Source: Bacteroidia bacterium (GTDB taxonomy: Bacteria > Bacteroidota > Bacteroidia > J057). Taken from it: DNA of 64,000 nucleotides. The notes under the pieces are model-generated. The model was not told the DNA's origin. It saw nothing but the letters and a program-made list of their open reading frames with translations, and made no database searches. Below are positions 52,889-60,242 of this stretch, piece after piece; the stretch's first letter is position 1, and every line of letters begins with the position of its first letter. The translations under genes and the position numbers were made by a program. Where the stretch lies: positions 4,154,001-4,218,000 of the forward strand of contig JAWPMV010000001.1 of the NCBI GenBank assembly GCA_033391075.1, read 5' to 3'.

Positions 52889-53000
52889 TTGATGCGTATT
52901 AGCGTTTTATCTTCTTCTTGTATTGCTGTTTTAATAGGGGAATAAAGGTAAAACATATTATTCACTCAATCACCCACCAATACAAGCCCTCTTGCATGCT

Positions 53001-53951
53001 TTAATCTTCGATGAGGGCCCCAGCCACTGCAATATCCTGAGCTGCATTGCCCACTGATTTGAATAGGGTAATTTCTTTACTATTCCTCCGGCCTATTATC
53101 TCTTTGCTGACAATTTGCCCGATTTCTCCGATGATATGATCTTTCGTGATTAGCCCGGCTTCGAAAGGCTGCGTAATATCTCCGGCTTCTTCCCAAATTG
53201 CGGAGGCTTGGTCTACAAATACCCGGCTATTAATTACTGCTTCCGGAGGGATTTCTGCCATGTCTTTTCTATAAGCTCCAATGGCATTGATATGGGTACC
53301 CTCCCTGAGATGTGCAGCCTCAAATACGGCTTTTGAAGAAGAAGTTGCTGTACAAACGATATCGGCTTCCTTGAGCTCCTTCCCTACTGCTAAATGACAT
53401 GAGATTTCATATATTCTCTCCATCTCCTTCTTTAGTTCTAAGGCCTTTTCCTTCGTACGGTTAAAGAGGAGAATCTTTTCTATATCTCGAACAGCTAAAA
53501 CAGCTTCTATCTGGGTTCTCGCCTGGACCCCAGCTCCAAATACGGCTAATACACTAGCATCCTTCCTCGCCAAAAGCTCTGTTGCAATACCTGAAGCTGC
53601 TCCTGTCCTCAAAGCCGTCAGATAGGTACCATCCACCAATGCAAGCGGCTTCCCATTTTCTGCATTCATCACTAATACAACTGCATGTATATAGGGCAAA
53701 CCTTTTTGGGGATTTTCATCATGAATCCCTACCACCTTTACTCCAAACTGCTTATTCTCTGCCAGGTAAGCAGGCATAAAAAGGGATTGTCCCTTTTCCT
53801 CCGACATAAAAATATGTGCTCTAACAGGTACCTGAGCTTCTCCGCTGGATATCTGACGAAAAGTAGCTGCCATCAATTGGATGGCCTTTCCCATAGAAAT
53901 CTTTTCGGCTATGTCTTTTGCGGAATAATAAGGAATGGGAGAGGGAGGCAT
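53001..53951 (-). CDS. Ornithine cyclodeaminase/mu-crystallin family protein
   Basis: 316 residues. Family motifs: GFGVKVVGIHDENP-like KVVGIHDENPQKGLPY, the Rossmann GAGVQARTQIEAVL (~130-145) and INAIGAYRKDMAEIP. NAD(P)-dependent enzymes of this family include ornithine cyclodeaminase, alanine dehydrogenase and ketimine reductase; the exact activity cannot be read. A hairpin terminator precedes the gene's start, from the galU side. Confidence 0.88.
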   Translation of the reverse strand: MPPSPIPYYSAKDIAEKISMGKAIQLMAATFRQISSGEAQVPVRAHIFMSEEKGQSLFMPAYLAENKQFGVKVVGIHDENPQKGLPYIHAVVLVMNAENGKPLALVDGTYLTALRTGAASGIATELLARKDASVLAVFGAGVQARTQIEAVLAVRDIEKILLFNRTKEKALELKKEMERIYEISCHLAVGKELKEADIVCTATSSSKAVFEAAHLREGTHINAIGAYRKDMAEIPPEAVINSRVFVDQASAIWEEAGDITQPFEAGLITKDHIIGEIGQIVSKEIIGRRNSKEITLFKSVGNAAQDIAVAGALIED

Positions 53952-53960
53952 GTGAAGTTA

Positions 53961-54037
53961 AAAAGTGTTATAGTGTTTTAGTACGGTAGTTGGATCGAGA
54001 TCAAATTAACTACAACACTATAACACTACAACACTTT
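53961..54037 (-). terminator. GTGTT-type hairpin between galU and the cyclodeaminase gene
   Basis: The arms starting AAAAGTGTTATAGTGTT (53961 on) and ending AACACTACAACACTTTT (to 54037) pair at most of 30 positions around a TTGGATCGAGATCAA centre. On the minus strand it begins three bases after the galU stop codon and ends with five Ts, so it is a likely terminator of galU. Confidence 0.65.
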
Positions 54038-54039
54038 TC

Positions 54040-54948
54040 TTATATCTGTTTTATTCTTTCCATCTTCGCCGCCAACTCAATCACCCACTTTTGCAACTCC
54101 TCTCTCATATCCTCTCTCTCCAGTCCAAACAGCAAATTGGTTTTGATAAAATTGAGTTTATTACCGATATCATATCTCTTTCCATCAAACTCCAGGGCAT
54201 ACATATCATGCTCCTTAAGCATGAGTGCCATGGCATCAGTAAGCTGGATTTCATTTCCCACTCCCCGGGGAACTATCTCCAGGTAATCAAAGATTTCGGG
54301 AGTAAGGAGATAACGGGCAGCAATGACCAGATTGGAGGGAGCTTTTTCTACCGGAGGTTTTTCTACAAACTGATCTACCTTCAAGACGCTTTCGGAGACA
54401 GACTTTCCTCCAACTACGCCATATCTATAAACCAGACTGGGGTCTACCCTTTCAAGACCGATTACGGATGAGCCATGCTCCTCATAGACATCTATGAGTT
54501 GTTTACTTACTGGCTGAGAGGTATTTGATCGAAGGATGCAATCTCCAAGAAGTACCATAAAGGCTTCATCTCCCACATGATTTCTTGCATGATTTACTGC
54601 ATCTCCGAGTCCATTGAGTTCTTTCTGCCAAACGAAGTGTATCTGTGCTCCTTTACCAATAGAGCGAACCATATCCAGCAGTTCTTCTTTCTGGCTTTCC
54701 TCCAGCCTTTGCTCCAAAATAGGATGGCTATCGAAATGATCTTCTATGGCCCTCTTTCCTTTGCCTATCACCATCAGAATATCCGTCAAGCCAGATGCAA
54801 TGGCTTCCTCGACCACATATTGTATGGTCGGGATATCTACGATGGGCAACATTTCTTTAGGGATGGCTTTGGTCGCAGGTAGCATCCTGGTTCCAAATCC
54901 GGCAGCAGGGATAACGGCTTTTCTAATAGCTTTGTGAGATCTCCTCAT
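54040..54948 (-). CDS. galU: UTP-glucose-1-phosphate uridylyltransferase (GalU) type nucleotidyltransferase
   Basis: 302 residues, standard length. KAVIPAAGFGTRMLPATKA is the nucleotide-binding signature; VVEEAIASGLTDILMV, FVEKPPVEKAPSNL and RGVGNEIQLTDAM complete the family pattern. GalU makes UDP-glucose from UTP and glucose-1-phosphate. Its start overlaps the end of the glucuronokinase-like gene by 26 bp, so it may instead, or in addition, act on glucuronate-1-phosphate. Ends in a GTGTT hairpin terminator. Confidence 0.93.
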   Translation of the reverse strand: MRRSHKAIRKAVIPAAGFGTRMLPATKAIPKEMLPIVDIPTIQYVVEEAIASGLTDILMVIGKGKRAIEDHFDSHPILEQRLEESQKEELLDMVRSIGKGAQIHFVWQKELNGLGDAVNHARNHVGDEAFMVLLGDCILRSNTSQPVSKQLIDVYEEHGSSVIGLERVDPSLVYRYGVVGGKSVSESVLKVDQFVEKPPVEKAPSNLVIAARYLLTPEIFDYLEIVPRGVGNEIQLTDAMALMLKEHDMYALEFDGKRYDIGNKLNFIKTNLLFGLEREDMREELQKWVIELAAKMERIKQI

Positions 54949-55981
54949 GTTTGGAAATAATTTCCGGTTTTATCACTTCTATATCTTCCTCGCTCAGGTT
55001 CCGTTTGAGTTCCTCGAACATGGATTCATTTTTATATGTACCAATAATTGCGCCACCAGAACCCGTAAATTTTGCACTAGCCCCTGTATTTCTTGCTAAT
55101 TCGACCATCCGAAGATTTTCCTGGCTGATATTGATAATGCTCCGTCTCAGGTCAAAATTCTGGTCAATATAGGATCCCAGCTCATCATAAGCGCCATGAA
55201 TCAGCATTACGCGTACATGATCAGAAATAGCTGTGAACTGTTGAATAGCTTCATGCACTTTTTGATCCCCTGCATTGTATCGGGCACGAAGATCATTATG
55301 TACGAGCTCAGAACCACTGGAAAGGCTTCTTCTATAAGCAATGTACAAAGGAGGTAGCTTATCAACCGGGAGGACTTCATAGGCACCGTACCCTCGGCTT
55401 TCCATCAAATCTCTATTAAAGTCCATGAATACCGGTACTTCAAAGGATTGAGCCACCCGATCCTGCAAACCTCCTTCTATTCCCAATTCTTCTCTTTCTG
55501 TAGCCAAGACCAGATTTGCCTGCAGGTGAGGAGGAATATCTATCTGATAATAGGTCTTGAGGGCTTTGATACAGGCAGTGATGATCGCACTGGAACCAGC
55601 CAGTCCCAGACGAAGTGGAATGGTACTTTGATAGCTGAGGCGAAAATTCTTTTTTTCAAGCTCTATTTCGCAGGATTTACAGTATTCTGAAAATCTTTTG
55701 ATGGACGCTTTCAACAAGCGTACTCCTCCATAATATCCGAATTGATCGATATCTTCACACAACTCAGACATATTCTCAAATTTAAAGCGATCCCGGATGT
55801 GTGGAACGATTTCCAGTTTATCCGAAGGAGTAAGAACTACTTCCGCTTTAAAATTCTTAAAAACAAAGGCAATGGTTTTTCCGAAATATCCATCAGATGG
55901 ATTCCCTATCAGGGCTGCTCTGGGATAAGAAGAACTTCGAATTTGGTTTTCTCTGTGCATCATTTCGTTAACAAATTCCAA
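54923..55981 (-). CDS. GHMP-superfamily kinase, plant-type glucuronokinase homologue
   Basis: 352 residues. The GHMP ATP-binding motif is PLRLGLAGSSAIITA (~125-140). Beyond that, several segments match plant glucuronokinase closely: ALIGNPSDGYFGKTI, FGYYGGVRLLKA, ELGIEGGLQDRVAQ, NFDLRRSII, ELARNTGASAKFTGSGGA. That enzyme phosphorylates D-glucuronate to glucuronate-1-phosphate. In plants the next step is a UDP-sugar pyrophosphorylase giving UDP-glucuronate, and here a GalU-type gene overlaps downstream by 26 bp. The start could be the ATG at 55981 or a methionine 6-7 codons later. Confidence 0.82.
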   Translation of the reverse strand: MEFVNEMMHRENQIRSSSYPRAALIGNPSDGYFGKTIAFVFKNFKAEVVLTPSDKLEIVPHIRDRFKFENMSELCEDIDQFGYYGGVRLLKASIKRFSEYCKSCEIELEKKNFRLSYQSTIPLRLGLAGSSAIITACIKALKTYYQIDIPPHLQANLVLATEREELGIEGGLQDRVAQSFEVPVFMDFNRDLMESRGYGAYEVLPVDKLPPLYIAYRRSLSSGSELVHNDLRARYNAGDQKVHEAIQQFTAISDHVRVMLIHGAYDELGSYIDQNFDLRRSIINISQENLRMVELARNTGASAKFTGSGGAIIGTYKNESMFEELKRNLSEEDIEVIKPEIISKHEEISQSY

Positions 55982-56204
55982 AAATCTAAGGTAGAATTAC
56001 TTAAAATCACGCTTTCAAGGGCCTTTTGAGCTGAGGTCTCTAAGTATCAGCCTTCCAAAAAAGCGGAACATTTTTGCTTTCTGTCAATTTTATTTCGGTA
56101 CAATTTTGGTCTAATTCGGAATATACGGATGTCAAAATAATTTCAACAAGTGTTCAGTTCACAAATATGGAATCGCCTATTTTCCTCATGTCAAAAAGAT
56201 CTCA

Positions 56205-56612
56205 ATGGAAGAATCAAATAAACACTACGCGTACTTATTGATGCAAATCGAGAATTGGAAACAATTGAAAGAGGAGCTTTCCAATCATGATCGCGAAATC
56301 CTGGAATCCAGCTTATCAGATATATTCAGGCTCAAGTATGGCGATAACTTTCGATCTATTCTTCTCCATTCAGGCGAACTATTTCTTATCCTGAAAAATG
56401 AAGCCATAGAAAAAACCATCCTGAAAACTTCGGGTGAAATTAAACACCAACTGAAATCCGGATACGGATTAATTCCCCAGAAATTAGAAGTGTCAATTGT
56501 GATCGCAACCCGCCCCAAATTTATGGACTCTTATGAAGTCTTATTGTACTTGCGAAAAGTACTGAACATTTGTAAAAAAGAACAAACAAAAGATATCCTC
56601 TGTGTAGCCTAA
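56205..56612 (+). CDS. Small protein resembling a degenerate GGDEF domain
   Basis: 135 residues with no signal or membrane helix. The order of motifs follows a GGDEF domain: YAYLLMQIENWKQLKEEL, a helix, then SILLHSGELFLIL where the active site GGDEF would be (here SGELF), and a closing VSIVIATRP with a final helix. Key catalytic residues are missing, so diguanylate cyclase activity is unlikely. This assignment is a pattern reading without a search; it may be unrelated. Confidence 0.5.
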   Translation: MEESNKHYAYLLMQIENWKQLKEELSNHDREILESSLSDIFRLKYGDNFRSILLHSGELFLILKNEAIEKTILKTSGEIKHQLKSGYGLIPQKLEVSIVIATRPKFMDSYEVLLYLRKVLNICKKEQTKDILCVA

Positions 56613-56663
56613 GGCTATGCGGAAAAATATAGAAAATTCCCTTTATTTCCCACCAGAGACTTC

Positions 56664-56978
56664 TTATCGTTCGATATTGGCTTTAATCCTTTTACGAATA
56701 TCACCTGGGGCATCTGCAAAGTCCGAAAGATTGCTGGCTTTCCAGGTATTTTTATCCTGAATTACCGGATACTGAAAAGTCGTCTTAGGGACAGATTCTT
56801 TTGCGTTGGATCTTATACTTGCAGGTACAGGAACCGTTTTCACGGGTATCTCTTCTGCGGGGACGCTTAACTGCGTTCTTTCATAACCGGCCAGCAATTG
56901 GCTACGGAAAAGTATGGCCAGGCTACAAATTGCAAGCACAGCTAGAATGAGAAGTGTATGATTAAAGAACGATTTCAT
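56664..56978 (-). CDS. Short single-pass membrane protein, unknown
   Basis: 104 residues with one N-terminal hydrophobic helix (~6-24) followed by a mostly polar, Pro- and Lys-containing tail. No family recognised. It is convergent with the GGDEF-like gene, 51 bp apart. Confidence 0.55.
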   Translation of the reverse strand: MKSFFNHTLLILAVLAICSLAILFRSQLLAGYERTQLSVPAEEIPVKTVPVPASIRSNAKESVPKTTFQYPVIQDKNTWKASNLSDFADAPGDIRKRIKANIER

Positions 56979-57121
56979 ACCTAATGAGGGCTATTTTATT
57001 TACCGATCTTAGAGAACCAGAAGGTTCTTTTGATCAGTACAAAATTATTGGATTTTATGATGCTTCGTAGGACTTCTTGCATGTTTGGTACAAATTATAA
57101 CCGGAACAGGTTAAAGCCCTG

Positions 57122-57156
57122 TTTGTTTTACCCTAAATTCCTATCCACTATATTTG
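57122..57156 (+). promoter_or_regulatory. Promoter of the sodium:solute symporter gene
   Basis: TTTG (57122-57125), 23 nt, then TATATTTG (57149-57156), a perfect -7 box, 27 bp before the ATG at 57183. Confidence 0.6.
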
Positions 57157-57182
57157 CATCCGATCTTGAATAGCCCAACAAT

Positions 57183-58904
57183 ATGAGTCTTTATGACTGG
57201 TTGGTATTGCTCCTGTTTTTCGCCTATATGATTTGGGATGGGAGCAAAAGCCATAGAAAAAATAATGATCTGGAAGGGATGCTATTGGCCAAAAGGAGTA
57301 TGCCAGGCTGGGCACTTGGGCTTTCTATTATGGCAACTCAAGCTTCAGCCATCACCTTTATAGGCACAACTGGCCAGGCCTTTTTCTATGATATGCGATT
57401 TATCCAGGTCTATCTGGGTTTACCGCTGGCTATGATTGTACTTTCAGTTACCCTGGTTCCTTTATATAGAAGACTCAAACCTTTTACTGCCTATGAAGCT
57501 TTGGAGGAAAGATTTGGTCTGGAAGCCCGCCTGGCTACCAGTTTCCTTTTTCTCCTCTCAAGAGGTATTTCTTTGGGATTATCTATAGCTGCTCCAGCCT
57601 ATCTGCTCGCCTGGATTCTTCAACTTTCTTTGGGATGGACCATCCTCATCATCGGGATCAGTACTACAATTTATACCTTATATGGTGGACTGGATGGGGT
57701 TATTAGAACGGATGTAAAGCAAATGGCGCTCCTGGTATTTGGATTGATCTTTTGCTTTAGTTGGATCATTTTAAAATTGCCGGAAGAAATCAGTATAGAC
57801 AAAGCCCTTCACCTCAGTGGTGCGGCGGGTAAATTGAAAAGCATAGACTTCAGTCTTGACTCAGGAAATAAATATTCGGTGTGGAGCGGAGTTCTTGCAG
57901 GCTTCTTTCTGATGCTCTCCTACTTTGGGACAGATCAATCCCAGGTACAACGGTATCTCAGTGCAGCCAGTTTAAAAGATGCAAGAAATTCTCTCCTGAT
58001 GTCTGCAGGTTTAAAAATTCCCATGCAATTTTTCATCCTGCTTCTGGGGGCCTTTTTATACTGCTTCTACTTATTTGCTGATCGTCCCTTAATGTTCCTG
58101 CCTGACAGATTACATGCCGAGCAGCCAACAGAGATCATCACTCCCCGGGATGCAGAATTTCAGTGCATACATGATGCCCGGAGAGACGCAGCCCTGACAT
58201 ATGCATCCAATTTAGAAGATAAACATGCACGCAGCGATTTTCTCAAACTGGACAATCAGGCCAATAAGCTTCGCAAAACAGAAATGATGTATCTGGCAGA
58301 TAAGGAGCGAAACCTGAGAAATGACCTCAACTACGTCATGCCTTATTTTATCCTGCATGAACTTCCTCCCGGCATAATTGGATTGATCATAGCTGCCATA
58401 CTTGCTGCAGCTCTCTCCAGTATTGACAGTTCCCTCAATGCCCTGGCAACAGTCAGTGTAATTGATTGGTACCGGAGATTAAGAAAAAGGGAAAGAAGTG
58501 ATGCGCATGACCTCAAAATGACCCGATGGTTTACAGCTTTCTGGGGCGCTATTGCGACTTCTTTTGCCTTCCTCTTTGGGGAAACCGAGTCCATCATCGA
58601 ACTTGTCAATCAGATGGGGAGCTATTTTTATGGACCTATTCTGGGAATATTTATCCTCCTGGCCTTTAAAAATATTAAAGGCAGATCAGCAGTAATGGGA
58701 TTGGCAAGCGGTTTATTGGGGGTCTTTTTGATCGCAGGAATATTTGTAAATCGACTGGATGGAAGCCTGAGTTTCCATTTCCCCATAGGATTGATCCCTT
58801 TTAAATTCAGACCCTTGATTGAATACCTCTGGTTAAATCCCCTGGGCGTAAGTCTTACGGTTGGGACCGCCTTTTTCTACGATTTCGTCTTCCAAAAAGA
58901 CTAA
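57183..58904 (+). CDS. Sodium:solute symporter (SSS family)
   Basis: 573 residues with about 13 hydrophobic helices. SSS family features: GLSIMATQASAITFIGTTG, GGLDGVIRTDVKQ, and LSSIDSSLNALATVSVIDWY, the last close to the conserved sodium-site helix. A polar insertion of about 80 residues (~305-385) precedes the conserved helix. It uses the sodium gradient to import a small solute; sugars, amino acids or inositol are possible. It is near the glucuronate genes, but linkage to them is speculative. Confidence 0.9.
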   Translation: MSLYDWLVLLLFFAYMIWDGSKSHRKNNDLEGMLLAKRSMPGWALGLSIMATQASAITFIGTTGQAFFYDMRFIQVYLGLPLAMIVLSVTLVPLYRRLKPFTAYEALEERFGLEARLATSFLFLLSRGISLGLSIAAPAYLLAWILQLSLGWTILIIGISTTIYTLYGGLDGVIRTDVKQMALLVFGLIFCFSWIILKLPEEISIDKALHLSGAAGKLKSIDFSLDSGNKYSVWSGVLAGFFLMLSYFGTDQSQVQRYLSAASLKDARNSLLMSAGLKIPMQFFILLLGAFLYCFYLFADRPLMFLPDRLHAEQPTEIITPRDAEFQCIHDARRDAALTYASNLEDKHARSDFLKLDNQANKLRKTEMMYLADKERNLRNDLNYVMPYFILHELPPGIIGLIIAAILAAALSSIDSSLNALATVSVIDWYRRLRKRERSDAHDLKMTRWFTAFWGAIATSFAFLFGETESIIELVNQMGSYFYGPILGIFILLAFKNIKGRSAVMGLASGLLGVFLIAGIFVNRLDGSLSFHFPIGLIPFKFRPLIEYLWLNPLGVSLTVGTAFFYDFVFQKD

Positions 58905-59062
58905 AAAATCAAGGGATTCATCCTTCCCTCTTTCCGTTTTTTTCGAGCAGAGCTAATTTCCCCAATAAGACAGTTTATAAGACCGAATACGGGGAATTTC
59001 TAGCTTTTCAGAAAAAGCTCCATAAAAAAAAGGCCTGAAATTTATTTCTTAGGGATAACAAA

Positions 59063-59333
59063 GAGAATTAAGTCGTTTAGTAGGTAAAGCTTAATTCTCC
59101 GTTCTTTCCACACCTTCTGCAATTTCTATTCAACATCCGGCAATCATTTGCTGATCGTACATGATCAGATCGCCACATATATGTAGGCGTTGGATATCAT
59201 AGATACATTGAGTTTTGGGGAACGGACGGGGGAATAACGGGATAATAGAAAATTGCTTTAGGCCGGATGTCCCCTCGTCCCTTTAAAAAAGATAAAACCT
59301 CCACGTTGTTAAACGATGGAGGTTTCTTTTTTT
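59063..59333 (+). ncRNA. Structured RNA candidate with pseudoknot topology
   Basis: GAGAATTAAG (59063-59072) pairs perfectly with CTTAATTCTC (59090-59099). ACATCCGGC (59133-59141) pairs perfectly with GCCGGATGT (59262-59270). GGACGGGGG (59224-59232) pairs with CCCTCGTCC (59272-59280) with one G.U pair. The last two helices alternate in order, giving an H-type pseudoknot, or are mutually exclusive. Two local hairpins (59151-59168, 59171-59189) lie in the loop. A terminator closes the unit. No class recognised. The 5' end and promoter are not defined. Confidence 0.55.
59295..59333 (+). terminator. Strong intrinsic terminator
   Basis: AAACCTCCA (59295-59303) pairs with TGGAGGTTT (59317-59325), with an inner CGTT/AACG stem, followed by CTTTTTTT. 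It abuts the end of the first minus-strand 83-nt unit, whose T-run is the complement of 59334-59338. Confidence 0.9.
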
Positions 59334-59416
59334 AAAAACTAGGGGATTCAATCCCATTGGGAGAATCAACCCTAGCCCTTGCTCTTGTAATTCCAGGATT
59401 ACCGTCCTGTTATGAT
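59334..59416 (-). ncRNA. Small RNA candidate, copy 1
   Basis: 83 nt, identical to the unit at 59787-59869 at 81 positions. On the minus strand the 5' part can form CAGGA/TCCTG or GTAAT/ATTAC; the 3' part is a hairpin of CTAGGG/CCCTAG, GATTC/GAATC and TCCC/GGGA, followed by five Ts. The start of conservation lies 1-2 nt after a -7 box at 59418-59425. No open reading frame of note. Its function is unknown. Confidence 0.7.
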
Positions 59417-59417
59417 T

Positions 59418-59447
59418 CAAAATTAGTAGACAGACTCATGACTGCAA
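59418..59447 (-). promoter_or_regulatory. Promoter of small RNA copy 1
   Basis: On the minus strand TTG (59445-59447), 19 nt, then TAATTTTG (59418-59425), a perfect match to the Bacteroidota -33/-7 pattern. Confidence 0.7.
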
Positions 59448-59583
59448 GGCAAATTTCACTCCTTTAGTAACATACCCTCCCTCCTGGACAAAGCCTACGC
59501 ATTTAGTCAAATCCTTTCATACGAAAATTGGAAATATCTTCTTTTTGAGTGAAATACTTTCAGTTTTTCAAATTCCCAAGAGT

Positions 59584-59618
59584 CAAAAAAAATTGGGAGC
59601 AGAACTAAATCTGCTCCC
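59584..59618 (-). terminator. Isolated minus-strand intrinsic terminator
   Basis: GGGAGCAGA (59595-59603) pairs perfectly with TCTGCTCCC (59610-59618); on the minus strand AA and eight Ts follow. No annotated gene feeds into it. A possible structured transcript lies upstream (59660-59727), where GGCC/GGCC and TCTCTG/CAGAGA can pair. Confidence 0.75.
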
Positions 59619-59786
59619 TGAATACAAACCCCAATCAAAGGTTCATTTATCATTTACCAGGCCTGTATCTGCTCTCTGCTTATTTCAGTCAGCCTATCGA
59701 TGCTGCCCTATATAGCCCAGAGAGGCCTTTTTGTACTATAAATTTCTTGAATCGTGTAAAGGAAAGAATAAGAAAGGGGGTAAAGA

Positions 59787-59869
59787 AAAAACTAGGGGAT
59801 TCAATCCCTTTGGGAGAATCAACCCTAGCCCTTGCTCTTGTAATTCCAGGATTACCGTCCTGTTGTGAT
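59787..59869 (-). ncRNA. Small RNA candidate, copy 2
   Basis: Second copy of the 83-nt unit, differing at one loop base of the terminal hairpin and one base near the 5' end. The hairpin is followed by six Ts. It starts 1-2 nt after the -7 box at 59871-59878. That copies differ only in unpaired or terminal positions fits selection on structure. Confidence 0.7.
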
Positions 59870-59870
59870 A

Positions 59871-59900
59871 CAATGATAGGAAGATTCTTTGGTGCATCAA
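59871..59900 (-). promoter_or_regulatory. Promoter of small RNA copy 2
   Basis: On the minus strand TTG (59898-59900), 19 nt, then TATCATTG (59871-59878), one base off the TAnnTTTG consensus. Spacing is the same as in copy 1 although the sequence between differs. Confidence 0.6.
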
Positions 59901-60242
59901 GGTAGTTTTTACCTAAATGGTTACATAAAATACGCAGGATGTTTTTCTTCGATGTTGAACGGTTTTAGGCGGTTTTGGTCAAATTCCTACACCTGTGATG
60001 AAAAAAATACAGCAGGAATTGAGGAGTTCCCACAGGTCTTTATTTTGGGATTCCAAATTTTTATGCCGCTGAAAGGAAATACTATTGCCTTAAAGACTCA
60101 AAGATTATTCGGGACTCCAAACCCAGCTTAGATCTTTCCTTATTACTTAACCGACTTTCAGTAATATTTGCTGCTATTCTCATTATTTTTATTAATGGAA
60201 TATACACATATTGGATTAATAGGGAAATTATTCAGAAACCAA

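Larger units (their letters stand above)
58905..60242. other. 1.3-kb non-coding region with several structured RNA candidates
   Basis: No convincing protein gene lies here; an 80-codon plus frame at 59889-60131 has no recognisable feature. It holds, left to right: a hairpin at 58951-59005 (AGCTA with TAGCT and TTCCCC with GGGGAA), a plus-strand RNA candidate (59063-59333), two 83-nt minus-strand RNA units (59334-59416 and 59787-59869) and a separate minus-strand terminator (59584-59618). Confidence 0.7.

Noticed and set aside
59063-59333. tmRNA, RNase P RNA or SRP RNA
   Set aside because: The hallmark sequences of those RNAs (tRNA-like ends and tag frame, GAAAGUCCGGGCU-type core, GGAA-loop helix) are not seen.
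59889-60131. 80-codon plus-strand frame
   Set aside because: No recognisable protein feature; overlaps the promoter of the second small RNA copy.
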